From Norana najaformis (Eukaryota; Annelida; Clitellata; Crassiclitellata; Hormogastridae), in contig OZ029923.1 of assembly GCA_964023275.1 (NCBI GenBank), forward strand, positions 2,572,551-2,636,550: a DNA stretch of 64,000 bases, read 5' to 3'. The notes under the pieces are model-generated. The model ran no database searches. It was not told where the DNA came from and worked only from the letters and a program-made list of their open reading frames with translations. Made by a program: the position numbers and the translations under genes. Every line of letters begins with the position of its first letter. The first letter of the stretch is position 1. Below, one piece after another: positions 51,851 through 63,185 of the stretch.

Positions 51851-53383
51851 GAGTTTGTTGATCTCGATTTCCTTGCGCTGTTTTTCGACGACGAGCGCGT
51901 GTTCCATTTCGACCCAGTAGTCAAGAGCTTTCTTGACGGGGAGCACGAGGTCCGGAATCATGACCGGAAACAGTTCCCCGAGGCTCTGGTACAACGGCAG
52001 GAGGACGAACTTGATGAACCCGACCTGGGACGACGGTTTGTTGACTTTCTCGAGGTCCATGAACGGCGTCATCGCGATCCCGTTGTCTCGTTCGGACCGG
52101 AACTGGTTCGAGAACTCCTTGAAGAGCGCGTCCAGCCACGGCATAGCGACGTCCATAGGTCTGGCCTCGTTCGAGATGTCGCTGACCTTGACGATGATCG
52201 ACAGCAGGATGTCCTTGTGCTCCTTCTCGTTCACGTCGAAGACAGGGATGATGGCCTTGAACGACTTGTGCAGCTCGTTGTGGCGGGCCATGTCCGTCGC
52301 CAGGATGCACCGGATGACGCCCTCGCGGAAGCGCTTGAACTGCTCGACGGAGAGGTTGCGCAGGACGTTGCAGCCCGGCTTTCGTAGGATATCAAACGCC
52401 GTGGCGCAGTGATGGTTCTCGAGGGGTGAGATGTCGTTGTAGCGGATCGCCAGCTCCGTTCGGAGGTTGATCTGGTAGGCGTTGTTGAAACCGGGGTGGT
52501 CGATGTCGTGGCAGATGGCGGAGATCAGCAGGACCAGGAGGTCGAAATCCTGGAGGTACTGCTGGAGCTCGATCAGCCAGATCAATCCGTAGGTCATCTG
52601 TGTCACCATGAAGCAATGCTTGAAGTTGTGGAACGGGACGTCGTTGTAGCGGCGATACACCTCGCAGATCCACTCGTTGAAGATCGGCATCTCGAGATGG
52701 AAGGTCGTGTGCAGGCCGAGCTCGGTGAACATGTGTCGGACCAGGATCATCATTTCGTGGTCCTCCCACTGCCAGTTGTCGAAGGTCGGTCGCTTCAGCA
52801 GGTCGCGGATCTCCTTCGTCGTGTGGACCTCTGAGTACTGGCGGAACTTCTTGAAGACATTCTGACAGCGTTCCTCGTGTTCTTTCTTCACCGGCGGCGC
52901 CTTCGGAAAGTTCTGCAGCGGACTGATGTAGTCGAGCTCCATGTGATCCGAAGTCTTCGACAGCCCGAGCCAACTGAGTCGCGTCGATCCAGTTAACTTG
53001 GCGATCATGGCGTCCATCTGGGTCCGCATCCCGCTGACCATCTCCATCTCCTCGGTGCCGATCAGCATCTTCTTTTCAAGGCTTTCCAGTTTCCGCTCCA
53101 GTTGCCCGATGTCGAAGCCCAGTGTCTGGGCGACGGTCGACCCAGTGCAAGGCACGGCAACCACGTCCAGCTTATAGCGGGAGTCCGCCGCGTTCGGCTT
53201 CAGGTCGGCGGATATGTTGAGGACCTTGCCATGGGTGTTGTACAGCTTCAGGAGATCGTTGGGATTCGCCTCGGCCGCCCCGCGAAACACCTCCGTCACG
53301 TCATCAACCGAGTCGTCGATTCGAAACTCGATCTGCTCGTGACGGCCGGAGATCGAGACGTAGATGATCTTCTTCGTCGCCAT
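51803..53383 (-). CDS. PDE9A: cGMP-specific phosphodiesterase 9A, intronless
   Basis: Hydrolyses cGMP to 5'-GMP. A single uninterrupted 526-aa frame covers the whole family architecture: the PDE9A-type N-terminal region (about 1-80), a coiled-coil-like stretch (about 90-130) and the class I PDE catalytic domain (about 195-490). Catalytic features: HNFKH (252-256; H252 general acid, H256 metal), CHDIDH (291-296; H292 and D293 metal), NHHCA (323-327), the metal Asp in SDISNE (D402), and the nucleotide-gripping Gln in SSQVGFIKF (Q453). Vertebrate PDE9A genes have many introns; this copy has none and is clearly more GC-rich than its flanks, which suggests an old retrocopy kept under selection. 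No poly-A remnant is seen. The last codons lie inside a 103-bp tandem repeat that continues into the 3' flank. No stop or frameshift; function is likely retained. Confidence 0.96.
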   Translation of the reverse strand: MATKKIIYVSISGRHEQIEFRIDDSVDDVTEVFRGAAEANPNDLLKLYNTHGKVLNISADLKPNAADSRYKLDVVAVPCTGSTVAQTLGFDIGQLERKLESLEKKMLIGTEEMEMVSGMRTQMDAMIAKLTGSTRLSWLGLSKTSDHMELDYISPLQNFPKAPPVKKEHEERCQNVFKKFRQYSEVHTTKEIRDLLKRPTFDNWQWEDHEMMILVRHMFTELGLHTTFHLEMPIFNEWICEVYRRYNDVPFHNFKHCFMVTQMTYGLIWLIELQQYLQDFDLLVLLISAICHDIDHPGFNNAYQINLRTELAIRYNDISPLENHHCATAFDILRKPGCNVLRNLSVEQFKRFREGVIRCILATDMARHNELHKSFKAIIPVFDVNEKEHKDILLSIIVKVSDISNEARPMDVAMPWLDALFKEFSNQFRSERDNGIAMTPFMDLEKVNKPSSQVGFIKFVLLPLYQSLGELFPVMIPDLVLPVKKALDYWVEMEHALVVEKQRKEIEINKLSTTPSIIMNNVMRSR

Positions 53384-54169
53384 TCAGTCTCCGTGACTTT
53401 GGGACGAATGAACTGGCTCTCAGTTCGAGATTTCAATATCCTTCAGCACTTCAGGTCCCAAATTTGCTTTCCCTGTAGACCCTGTTAAACTACGACAGAT
53501 TTCAGAGTCTGCGTTAAATGGTTTTCTGGCAATCCCCACAGTACTAGCGCCTACCTCGTTTATTATCACACGATTTCCCAGTCCGCTTCAAAGTTCGAGA
53601 TTTGAATCACACCCGAACTATGACCACCTTGGAAATTTTAATCGCTTAGTTTCGCTAAGTTTCTGTTTCTTGGCTGGTTCGCTGGACGAAATTTGAAACC
53701 CCTTTAGCCTAACTTGTGATGGCCGCAGAACACACATCTGTAATTTGACAAAGTAAAAAAGGCCGATGCGTAAGTATGTATACTGACGATCGTAGACTAA
53801 ACAATGACCTTGGCTGCAGAATAAATAAGTTCTCAAGGTCATAAGGTTTCTGAGTTCGTCTGCAGTTCTTAAAACATCCGACAAGACGGAATTTTGTTTA
53901 CATCTTGTCAGAGAATTAAAATGATGTCTCATTTTACGTAATAGTTGTAAATGACGTCACAAATGGAATTGCTAATTCTGACCCAAGAGCAACTTATATG
54001 TCTTGAGCAGTATGATAATGGCGCTATATAAAAGTCATTAAATTAGATAAGAAACTTATTTAGTTTTTAAAAGCGTATTTAAAGGTTTGGCAAACTGTTG
54101 ACTTGTCGCCAAGTTTCGGGGCGTACGTCCACGTGCCCCCAGGTGGTACACACTGCAGCTGGCTTCAAT

Positions 54170-54435
54170 AGCTCCTTCGGTAAGAGTGTAACGTCAAGGT
54201 AAGAGTGTAAGAGTGTAACGTCAAGGTAAGTGTGTAACGTCAAGGTAAGTGTGTAACGTCAATGTAAGAGTGTAACATTGTAACGTAAAGGGAAGAGTGT
54301 AACGTCAAGGTAATAGTGTAAGAGTGTAACGTCAAAGCAAGAGTGTAAGAGTGTAAATTCAAGGTAAGAGTGTAAGAGTGTAACGTCAAGGTAAGAGTGT
54401 AACGTCAAGGTAAGAGTGTAAGAGTGTAACGTACA
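54170..54435 (+). repeat. GTAACGTCAAGGTAAGAGT minisatellite
   Basis: About fourteen units of 18-19 bp or their halves (GTAAGAGTGTAACGTCAAG). Confidence 0.9.
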
Positions 54436-54475
54436 CACAGATATGCATGCATACATACATACATACATACATCAA

Positions 54476-54665
54476 GGTGCCTCTGTGAATAAGAAATACG
54501 GTCCGCATAGCTATCGACACTGTATTTCCAAGACTTTTATCTCGGGCTAACACCGTCCGTACAAGGGATCTAAACTGGCGTGGGAACAAATTCAAACGGG
54601 CAGCGGTGGTATGAAATTTCGCCGTTAATTTAAAAAAATAAGCAGGATCAAAGCCGTAAATCGAT
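54476..54665 (+). mobile_element. SINE-1, diverged
   Basis: AAGGTGCCTCTGTGAATAAG, CGGGCTAACACCGTCCGTAC, TCAAACGGGCAGCGGTGG and CGTAAATCGATATAAAAA. The A-box half is missing. Confidence 0.6.
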
Positions 54666-54689
54666 ATAAAAAACATGCACTTGCAAACA

Positions 54690-54985
54690 TACATATATAA
54701 ATATATACATGCATATATATATGTGTGTGTATACACACATATATATACATACATGCATACATACATCCATACACATACGTACATCCATCCATACATACAT
54801 ATATACATACATACATGCACACATACACACATACATACATACACACATACATACATACTTCCTAGATACATACACACACATACATACACACATACATACA
54901 TACTTCCTAGATACATACATACACACATACATACATACATACATACATGCATACATACATACATATACATGCATGCATACATCCA
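54690..54985 (+). repeat. CATA imperfect array
   Basis: CATACATA with CACA and TATA variants and a 40-bp duplication around ACTTCCTAGATACATAC (54858 and 54902). Confidence 0.85.
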
Positions 54986-55194
54986 CTGCGGAACCGTACT
55001 GCATAAATATAACAGTCTCCCTCCAGTGGTGTCAGCCTATGTACAGCCGACTAAAGTTGGCCTAAAGTGTACTTTTGTACAGGTCTATCAAGGGTCGATA
55101 AATCTTTGTTAATTGGTCTGCGATTGAAGCCTAAACAACTGGCGCATGTTCACACCAGTGCCTTCCGTCTGCGGAATAGCCTATCAGGTCCAGG

Positions 55195-55295
55195 CATACG
55201 GCTGTGTCTAGGCCTAGGTCTGTAGGCCTTTGTCTGTAGGCCTTTTGTCTGTAGGCCTTTGTCTGCAGGCCTAGGTCTGTAGGCCTGTTTGTTCT
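55195..55295 (+). repeat. GTCTGTAGGCCT repeats
   Basis: Five to six units of TAGGCCTTTGTCTG; related CTAGGCCTA motifs recur at 56955-57075. Confidence 0.7.
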
Positions 55296-55369
55296 GAAGC
55301 GCGTGTTCTATTGCAAAACAATGACGTCTGATCGTCTGCTATGGAATTCGACAGTTAACTTCGAAAGGT

Positions 55370-55502
55370 GAGGTAAGGTAAGATGAGATAAGAGAAGGTA
55401 GAACTGACGATGAGGTTGAGTTCATGGAAAGGTAAGGCGGGGCAACCTAAGGTTAGATGAAGTACGGTTAGGTAGACCTTAGGTAAGGTAAGGTAAAGTA
55501 AA
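55370..55502 (+). repeat. GGTAA-type repeats flanking LINE-A
   Basis: AGGTAAGGTAAGATGAG-type sequence before the LINE at 55508, and the same type at 56124-56240 after it, so the LINE appears inserted into this repeat. Confidence 0.75.
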
Positions 55503-55521
55503 GGGAACCAAAACCCCCAAA

Positions 55522-55965
55522 CACCATCACATCACCCCTGTTCTCAAATCACTGCACTGGCTTAAAATACCAGAACGAATAGAGTACAAGGTCTTATCCC
55601 TCACCTACAACACACTTCAATCCTCCCAACCCTCCTATCTTCGTCAATTATTTACTATCCAAGCACTCCGTTCAACCCGCTCCTCATCTGTCCTAACACT
55701 TCTTCGCCCTCCCGTCACCTCATCCTTAAAATTTGGAAATCGCTCGATAGCCATAGCTGCCCCACCCCTTTGGAATAAACTCCCGCCAGAATTGCGACAG
55801 TTGTCTGGTCCATCATACGAACTCACCAACACTTCACCTCTTTCAGTTTCTGCGCAGGTCTTTCACTCAAGACTGAAAACACTTCTTTTCCAAAAATCTT
55901 ATCCTGATTCTTCCTCTTCCTCTTATCTCTCTTCTCGCTTCAATTTCAAACAGCATCCACCGTAG
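55522..55965 (+). mobile_element. LINE-A reverse transcriptase ORF, C-terminal fragment
   Basis: An open frame of 147 codons, without frameshift, shows the C-terminal signature of CR1/L2/jockey-type LINE ORF2 proteins: HITPVLKSLHWL, RIEYKVLSLTYNTL, APPLWNKLPPELR and FHSRLKTLLF, then a stop. It runs straight into the LINE-A 3' UTR, so it ties the dispersed 3' fragments in this window to a non-LTR retrotransposon. The reverse transcriptase core and ORF1 are absent (5' truncation). Confidence 0.85.
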
Positions 55966-56122
55966 CCGTCCGACTGTCTGAGTGCCTGACTCCTGGATCT
56001 TGACCCTTTTGCCTATCGATTTTGTTTTGACTGAGCGCCTGTGAATAAGCTGGTTCCCGCGACTTAGCTTTCGTTGAGCGCTGTAGAAATCTCGAGATTA
56101 CGATTACGATTACGATTACGAT
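55966..56122 (+). mobile_element. LINE-A 3' UTR and (ATTACG)n tail
   Basis: Continuation of the preceding ORF. It holds the family landmarks CTATCGATTTTGTTTTGACT, GAGCGCCTGTGAATAAGCTG and GCGCTGTAGAAATCTCGAG, and ends in several ATTACG units. This is the best reference copy of the LINE-A 3' end in the window. Confidence 0.85.
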
Positions 56123-56227
56123 AAGGTAAGGTAAAGTGAGGTGAGGTAGGCCAGAGGTAAGATGAGATAGGCTCAAGACAAGGTAAGGTAAACAAGATAA
56201 GGTAAGTAATGATTTTAAACATGACGA

Positions 56228-56353
56228 GGTAAGGCACTCAGTCAAAACAAAATCGATAGGCAAAAGGTTTCGGTTCCAGGTCAATATCCAAAAGTCAGGC
56301 AGAGAGACAGCGTGACAACTAAGGTGGGTGGTGTATGGGATTGGAGCAGAGAC

Positions 56354-56406
<53 letters not shown>

Positions 56407-56460
56407 GACAGAGACAGAGAGACAGAGAGCGAGAGAGAGATAAGAGGAAGAAGGGGTGAG
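56228..56460 (-). mobile_element. LINE-A fragment with GACA expansion, tail lost
   Basis: Starts inside the 3' UTR (GGCACTCAGTCAAAACAAAA), runs through GGTGGGTGGTGTATGGGATT and a GA/GACA array (56346-56440). The tail side is replaced by GGTAA-type repeat. Confidence 0.7.
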
Positions 56461-56689
56461 TTGGGGTAAGCTAAAGTAAGGCAAGTTCAGGCAATGACCC
56501 ACTTACTACGTACGTTACTGGGGGTATGAATGGGCACATCTGGGCAAATGGGGGTGGACACATTTCACAATCCTGGATCGCTATGTACCCTCCTATGCCG
56601 AAGCGAAGAAACTAACACTTTTTACCCATGGTTACCTCTCGGGTATCGCTTAAAATGTAAATGTAAATCATGACCTGCTTTAGGTAGCC

Positions 56690-56800
56690 AAATGGGAATA
56701 AATTCAAATGCACACTTTTTTATATAGCGACCGTATTGTCTCGACCCTGGTCATTTTTCAATGAATTAATTGGGTGAGATCCTTCACCACCAGGGCGTGA
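56690..56800 (-). mobile_element. SINE-1 body fragment
   Basis: ATAGCGACCGTATTGTCTCG and TGGGTGAGATCCTTCACCAC; about 100 bp kept. Confidence 0.55.
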
Positions 56801-57354
56801 CCCTCTATGTTCAAAAACCATGATTACAGCGTTTCTGAGAGATTCTTTACAGGCGCTATACAAATTGCTAAAGTTTCAATTTACATGGGTTCATTTTCGT
56901 ATCAGCCGAGTCCTGTTGCTGCGCGTTCACAGTATCGATCAGGTTCAGTGACAGGCCTATCTGGAATAGGCCTATTTAGACCCAAAGCCCATTGTGCGCT
57001 TGCAGGTCTATGAAAAATCGGTTCGACATTGTCAGGCCTGCGCAGGCATTCTGTAGGCCACCTAGGCCTAGACCTAAAGGTAAAAACAGTGGCGTATACT
57101 GTACGTGTTGTCTTGAACGCTGTAGTCCCTTGAGTTGATCGAAGCTTTAAAAAACAGACTGTAATTCAGGTGGCTTTCATCCGAGCTTCTGATCAAGTTA
57201 CGGCAAAGAAGTGTAGACCTATAATTACCACGAATCTTAATTTTTGTTTATTATTTCTAAAAATATGAACGCAGTGGTAATTTTCTGGAACGTTCTGGCC
57301 TTTTAGGTACTGGCTACAGCTAACGCTCCCTCCTCAGATAGGAGGCAGTTGTAC

Positions 57355-57830
<476 letters not shown>

Positions 57831-57839
57831 TACCGACAA

Positions 57840-58750
57840 GCAGGGGCCTACAGACGAGTCAATAAATATGTTTTTATTCTGCAAGACTCAACAAGGTCCA
57901 TGCAGAAGTTGATTTAAATGTAAGTAGCCTAAGAATAATATTTGCAAGAGATTCAATTGAAGCTGGAGGGGCAAATCGTCTAGCTTATTTGTGGCATTCC
58001 ATGGCAAGTTCGGTTGCAACACACGTTTAACCGTTCGTTGTACAGAGGAAAAATTCTACGGACAAAAATGGAAATGAAAATGTAGACGTCTTCTACGGCA
58101 ACCGTATGGCCCCGACCCTGCTCAGTTTTCAAATAATTAATCGGGAGAGATCCTTGAGGTAGGATCAGGTTGGTTCAAATACAATGATGTGTTGTTTTCT
58201 CCGACGTTTTCGATAAGATAAGATATTAAGCTTCATGAAATATTAATTTTTTTATTATGAAGGATTTCTAGCTGCAAAAAATGTACCCAGAGGTTTAGTG
58301 ACCTTCGATAACCCGGTTGAAATCGCGCTCATAAGAGCAGACGCAAGAATGGAAAATGTGCACGGACATGTATTTAATAAAACCCCAATAAGGACTATAT
58401 TTAAAAATACTCCGGCCACGCTATTGTTATTCAAATAATTATATGGGTTTTATCTGGGACAACGGACAGTTTTATTTAGACAATTGATTTGTTTGTACGA
58501 AACTAACCATGTAATTTACGACCCAATCGTTTCCTATAACGACGACTTTCAACAATATGGCGGCCAACTGTTTGCGTTTCATTGCGTCTTCGTCTTGTTG
58601 ACAATGCTTCGGCATGGAATAATTTTTGTCGTAACATTTGACGACGATTTTAATCAATAAAATGGTCTGTGTTGGCAACGACCGCTGATGCTGCTGGCTC
58701 TGTGATACTTGTAGTTTGGCAGAGGCTTGAATAATTGTTTGCGGCGGAAT
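57840..58750. other. Upstream flank of the three-exon gene
   Basis: Apart from a SINE-1 fragment at 58085, AT-rich and unremarkable. No TATA or CCAAT box at a convincing distance. Confidence 0.4.
58085..58160 (-). mobile_element. SINE-1 body fragment
   Basis: GGCAACCGTATGGCCCCGAC, TTAATCGGGAGAGATCC; about 75 bp kept. Confidence 0.5.
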
Positions 58751-58753
58751 AGA

Positions 58754-61700
58754 ATGTTTCGAAACGCGCGAAACAAACGTTGTAATTCCGCGAACATGAG
58801 GCGATGTCGAGAAAACAAGTTGCATGTGGTGGAATTAACGTTGGAGGACGTTCAGCCGGTTAACACCTCACTACCGGCGAAATTCGGTGAGTTCAGTACT
58901 CAGTTAGATGACTTTCAAACACCACCCACCTTAGCCGCCTGCCTGCCTGACTCTTGGATCTTGACCAGGAACCGAACCCTTTTACCTATCGATTTTGTTT
59001 TGACTGAGCGCCTGTGAATAAGCTGGTTCCCGTGACTTAGCTTTCGTTGGGCGCTGTAGAAATCTTGAGATTACGATTACGATGATCTGCCATGTCCAGC
59101 TCTGAAACTCGCATCTGACCTGATCCGGTGTGATTTATACTTTGTTGTTCTCCTGCGCTGTTCGAGTTTCTTTCTGTTTTATTCTGCTTTTGGTAAATAA
59201 TTTGTTGAGTAAGTAATCGTATGATAATTTTATTCTCTGCATTTTCACACCAACTAAAATTGAAGTCAAGTGAATCAGTTGAAATGAAATGGTTGATGTC
59301 AGTCCTATCAGAGAAGGAGTGGGGGCCAAACTAGCCAGTACCTCAGATTTTTAGATTCACGTCCAAAACTGAATATAACTAGCTAGGCCAAGAGGTCACA
59401 AAGTGGAGAATTTTGAACCCTAAAGAAGAGGAAGGAGGAGAAGAAGAAGGGGGAGGAGGTGGAGAATGAGAGAGAGAAAGAGGAGAAGGAGAAGGAGGCA
59501 GAGAAGGAGAAGAATGAGGAGGAGGAGGAGGAGGAGATTGGGAAAGAGGAGAGGAAGCAGAGAAGAAGGATAAGAGAAGAAGGAGGAGGAGCAGCAGCAG
59601 AAAGAGGAGGAGGAGGAGAACAAGGAGGAGGAAAAGGAGGAGAATGAGAAAGAGGAGAAGGAGAAGGAGGAAGAGAAGAAGGAGGAAGAGAAGAAGGAGG
59701 AAGAGAAGAAGGAGGAAGAGAAGGAGGAGGAGGAAAAGAAGGAGGAGGCATGTGTGGGTGGGTTGCTCGCCCTTTCCCTTGATCAAATTCCTAGTGACAG
59801 TGTGCACTTTTTGTATTGATTTGTAGTTTCCTAGATGGTGCTAGTGTAACATAAATCTTAAAATGCATATTATTGTAAAAAAAATTGTACACGTTTTTCT
59901 GTAGCGACCGTATGACCTTGACCTTCACCACCGCTACACGCCATTTAAATAAGTAAGGTCCCCGTGTACGGACCGTGCTAGCCCGAGATTCAAGTCTGAA
60001 ATTAGCCACGACCGGGACGCGAACCGAGGACCCTCACGCACAGAGGCCTCCCTTGGCATACGCGCTTACCGATGTAGCTAACTAGGCCGCTATTGAATAT
60101 CTTGTTTTTTCTTTGTTGGAAATACAGAAGCTTACATCAGACAGCAAGAAAACTGTCACCGGCCGGGGACTGGATTCGGACAGATTTTCACTGATGAAGT
60201 CAAAAGCTTGCCTCATTATCCGTCAGACGTTGCATTGAATGTTGAAGGGGACATATATGAGGGACATCTACATTCTGCTGATGTGAGATTTATTTCATCC
60301 ATTCATCTATCCATCTTGCCTTCTATTCATCCATCCATCCTTCCTTCCTTCCATCCATCCAATCATTCTTACCTTACCTTGTTCCACCCTTCCATATCTT
60401 GCCTTTATTACTTTTTCAAAAAATTTTACCTGATTCTTCCTCTGTCCATTATCTCTCTTCCCGCTTCAATTTCAAACACCATCCACTGTAGCTGTCCGAC
60501 TGTCTGCCTGTCAGACTCCTGGATCTTGACCTGGAACCGAACACTTTCCGCCTATCGATTTTGTTTTGACTGAGCGCCCATGACTTAGCTTTCGCTTGGC
60601 GCTGTAGACATCTCGAGATTATGATTACGATTTACGTTACAATGTAAATTAAATCCAAAGACTGTTGGGTGCAATAGGTCGAAAATAGGGTGCTATACAT
60701 TTTCAATCATATGCTGACTGCAGCCACATTGTACCTGCACCTACTATGATTTAAACCCCTCTGGTTTGGCATAGTTCTCGTGAATGAGTTCAGGATCATT
60801 TCTATATTCAATACAAATTTTTATAACAGTAAGAATAACAATAACAACAACAATAAGAATAACAATAACAGCAGCAACAACAATAACAATAAGAACAATA
60901 ACAACAATAATAACAACAATAACAATAATAATTTGTAAACACAGGGATTATATATACCCTCCGTAAATAAAGATGATGATGGTGGTGGTTGTTGTTGTGG
61001 TGGTGGTGGCTGTGGTGGTTGTGGTGGTTGTGGTTGTGGTGGTGGTGGCTGTGGTGGTGGTGGTGGTGGCTGTGGTGGTGGTGGTGGTGGTGGTTGTGGT
61101 GGTGGTGGCTGTGGTGGTGGTGGTTGTGGTGGTGGTTGTGGTGGTTATGGTTGTGGTGGTAGTGGCTGTGGTGGTGGTGGTGGTGGTTGTAGTGGTGGTG
61201 GTTGGGTGGTTACGGTGGTGGTTGTGGTGATGGTTGTGGTGGTGGTGGTGGTTGTGGTGGCGGTGGCGGTGATGATGTCGATGATGGTGGTGTTGTTGAG
61301 AATGATGACAAGAATGATGACGACGACGACGGTGATATGTTGTCTTTCTCTTGTACCGCCTATGCTCTGGACAACCATTCTATCACACCATTGATTTGTT
61401 ATATCAGTACCACAGAAGAGTATTAGGCCTACCATTGATACGAGTTGATTGAGTAGGATTGGATTAGACTAGGTAATAGTAGATCAGGCTTGGCTAGGCC
61501 TTGATCTAGACTTGACCTCGACCAGACAGAAACCAGTCTAGACTAGTTTAGACTTGATTACTGGGTCGAATAACGAGTCTAAGGCGTTGTTCTAAACTGG
61601 ACCTGTTATAGAACATTTGACCCCTAGATTTAAAGAGCACCAACTCATGTAAGCCACGATTACGCAACTTGACCACAAGTGGTGTTATCAGCGAGAGGAA

Positions 61701-63149
61701 AATCAGGAACAAAATCGACCATATTCATAAGAGAATTGAAGAGTTTTATCAGTCTCGAGAAGACCACTTAACAGGCGTTATGATTAATTCGAGCTGTTGG
61801 AATTAAGTGCGTGATCGAGATACAAGTGGACTTTAAACTCACAAAGAGAGCGCTCGCACTCGAAAAGCTGGCTCTTCAAGACGCGTGTAAATAAAAGAGA
61901 ATGGCTCGAGTGTGGTTCAGCTCAAGCTTTTTGGAATTCAATAATCAATTTGTCCGTTCCTTAATACCATTCTAGTATAAACTCAGTCGTAATCGTAATC
62001 GTAAACTTGAGACTTCTGCAGCGCCAAACGAAAGCTAAGTTGCGGGAACAGCTTATTCACGGGCGCATAGTCAAAACAAAATCGATAGGCACGAGGGTCG
62101 TAAACGGTTCCAGGTTACTCATAATCGTAATCTCGAGATTTCTATAGTCACCAACGAAAGCTAAATCGCTGGTGTTAAGCTTATTCGCAGGCGCTTAGTC
62201 AAAACAAAATCGATAGGCAAAAGGGTTCGGTTCCGGGTCAAGGTCCAGAAGTCAGGCAGGCAGACAGTCGGACGGCTACGGTGGATGGTGTTTAGAATTG
62301 AAGCCAATGACTGGAGACTCGGTCTGTTTCAACTTGCTTGCCTGCCATAGCTTGCCTTCCGGTTTTCCTGCCCCGTTAGATATCAACTGGACTTCTTTGG
62401 CCAATTACGAGTTTTGACTATGGTTTTATGAGTGCGGAACAGTGGTCTATCGGTAACACGTTTGGTCAATGACCATGCGGTCGCAGGTTCGATTCCGTGT
62501 AACGACCCTGGGCAAGTTGTTTGCACACACCGTACCTCTGTCACCAAGCAGCGTAATTTGGTTCCGGCGTAAGCTGGGAAGTAAACGGCAAGTCCTGCTA
62601 TGCACTGGCCCCGTGTACAGGACATTGGGTCTCGTCCGTTGCCGGCTCAAGGGCCTAAGAAAAGGAGATGAGCGCCTCCCCTACGTCTCACTTGTGAGAT
62701 ATGGGATACTTTACTTTACATAAGCTGGGAAAGTAAACGGCAAGGCCTGCGATGCACTGGTCCCGTGTCCAGGACCTTGGGATTCGTCCGTTGCCGGTTC
62801 AAGGGCCTAAAGAAAAGGAGATGAGTGCCTCCCCTACGCCTCAGTTGTGGGATACTCTACTTTTTTTACTTGTATTTGAAGCAACTATTTGATGATGCTG
62901 TTGGCCTCACCTTTTTATTTAACAACCTCTTTTTTATTCTCCTTTTGTTTCATTCAGATCTTAAACAATCAGCGAAAATCATTCCGAAACTCAAGATACC
63001 AGGTTATACAACAGGAGATCGATAACACCCGAACTGTGCGTCCTTATCGACCAATAAGCAGCCACCAGTACCTCACATCGACGGAGTTGAAGGACGCCGC
63101 CCTTCACGACAAGAACGTCCATTTGGGTCGACCAACGAGGACGACGTAG
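58754..63149 (+). CDS. Predicted three-exon gene, unknown function (159 aa)
   Basis: I do not recognise the family. Three exons, 58754-58886, 60128-60282 and 62958-63149, have good GT-AG sites (GTGAGT donor; pyrimidine tracts before CAG acceptors) and compatible phases, totalling 160 codons with stop. The product is basic at its N-terminus (MFRNARNKR), has a mid-region with PGTGFGQIF and KSLPHYPSDV, and ends in a polar Arg/His-rich segment (VRPYRPISSHQY to GRPTRTT). No signal peptide or membrane segment. The short, Tyr/Pro/Arg-rich style resembles small axonemal or microtubule-associated proteins, but that is an impression, not a homology call. An extra exon in the 2.7-kb second intron is possible. 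Intron 1 begins with a LINE-A fragment 29 bp after the donor and also holds a GGA tract and a SINE-1. Confidence 0.55.
58915..59085 (+). mobile_element. LINE-A 3' end in intron 1 of the three-exon gene
   Basis: Sense copy: TTTCAAACACCACCCACC, CTATCGATTTTGTTTTGACT, GCGCTGTAGAAATCTTGAG and tail ATTACGATTACGATG. It starts 29 bp after the proposed exon 1 donor. Confidence 0.8.
59420..59752 (+). repeat. GGA/GAA polypurine tract (intron 1 of the three-exon gene)
   Basis: Purine-only runs with AGGAGGAAGAGAAG 15-bp units at the 3' end. Confidence 0.9.
59895..60095 (-). mobile_element. SINE-1 with head (intron 1 of the three-exon gene)
   Basis: TCTGTAGCGACCGTATGACC, GGTCCCCGTGTACGGACCGT, ACGACCGGGACGCGAACCG (B-box side) and GTAGCTAACTAGGCC (A-box side), in reverse. 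It ends about 35 bp before the exon 2 acceptor. Confidence 0.75.
60418..60640 (+). mobile_element. LINE-A 3' end with internal deletion
   Basis: Sense copy that lacks the AATAAGCTGGTTCC segment between GAGCGCC and CATGACTTAGC. Tail ATTATGATTACGATTTACG. It lies about 135 bp after exon 2 of the three-exon gene. Confidence 0.75.
60828..61282 (+). repeat. AAC/AAT array followed by GGT/TGT array
   Basis: ATAACAACAA units (60828-60935), then GGTGGTTGTGG units for about 300 bp (60975-61280), in intron 2 of the three-exon gene. Confidence 0.9.
61985..62310 (-). mobile_element. Two tandem LINE-A 3' ends
   Basis: Antisense copies at 61985-62110 and 62115-62310. The second has the unexpanded seed GTCAGGCAGGCAGACAG followed by CGGTGGATGGTGTTTAG, a useful ancestral state for the CAGG arrays elsewhere. 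Confidence 0.75.
62310..62430 (+). mobile_element. LINE-D partial 3' region
   Basis: GGTCTGTTTCAACTTGCTTG (ORF end LFQLACLP) and TCTTTGGCCAATTACGAG; cut off where SINE-3 begins. Confidence 0.5.
62431..62872 (+). mobile_element. SINE-3 with duplicated body
   Basis: The tRNA-like head has AGTGGTCTATCGGTAACACG (A box) and GTCGCAGGTTCGATTCC (B box). The body, starting TAAGCTGGGAA, is present twice (62570-62720 and 62721-62871, period 151), each with GGAGATGAGCGCCTCCCCTA or variant and ending GGGATACTTTACTTT. Confidence 0.75.
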
Positions 63150-63185
63150 GTTCCAGTTTTCAACTGTAATCGTAAACTCCTCATA

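Noticed and set aside
51899-52973. Open frames of 129-193 codons overlapping PDE9A in other frames and on the plus strand.
   Set aside because: Shadows of a GC-rich coding sequence; the PDE9A frame explains the region completely.
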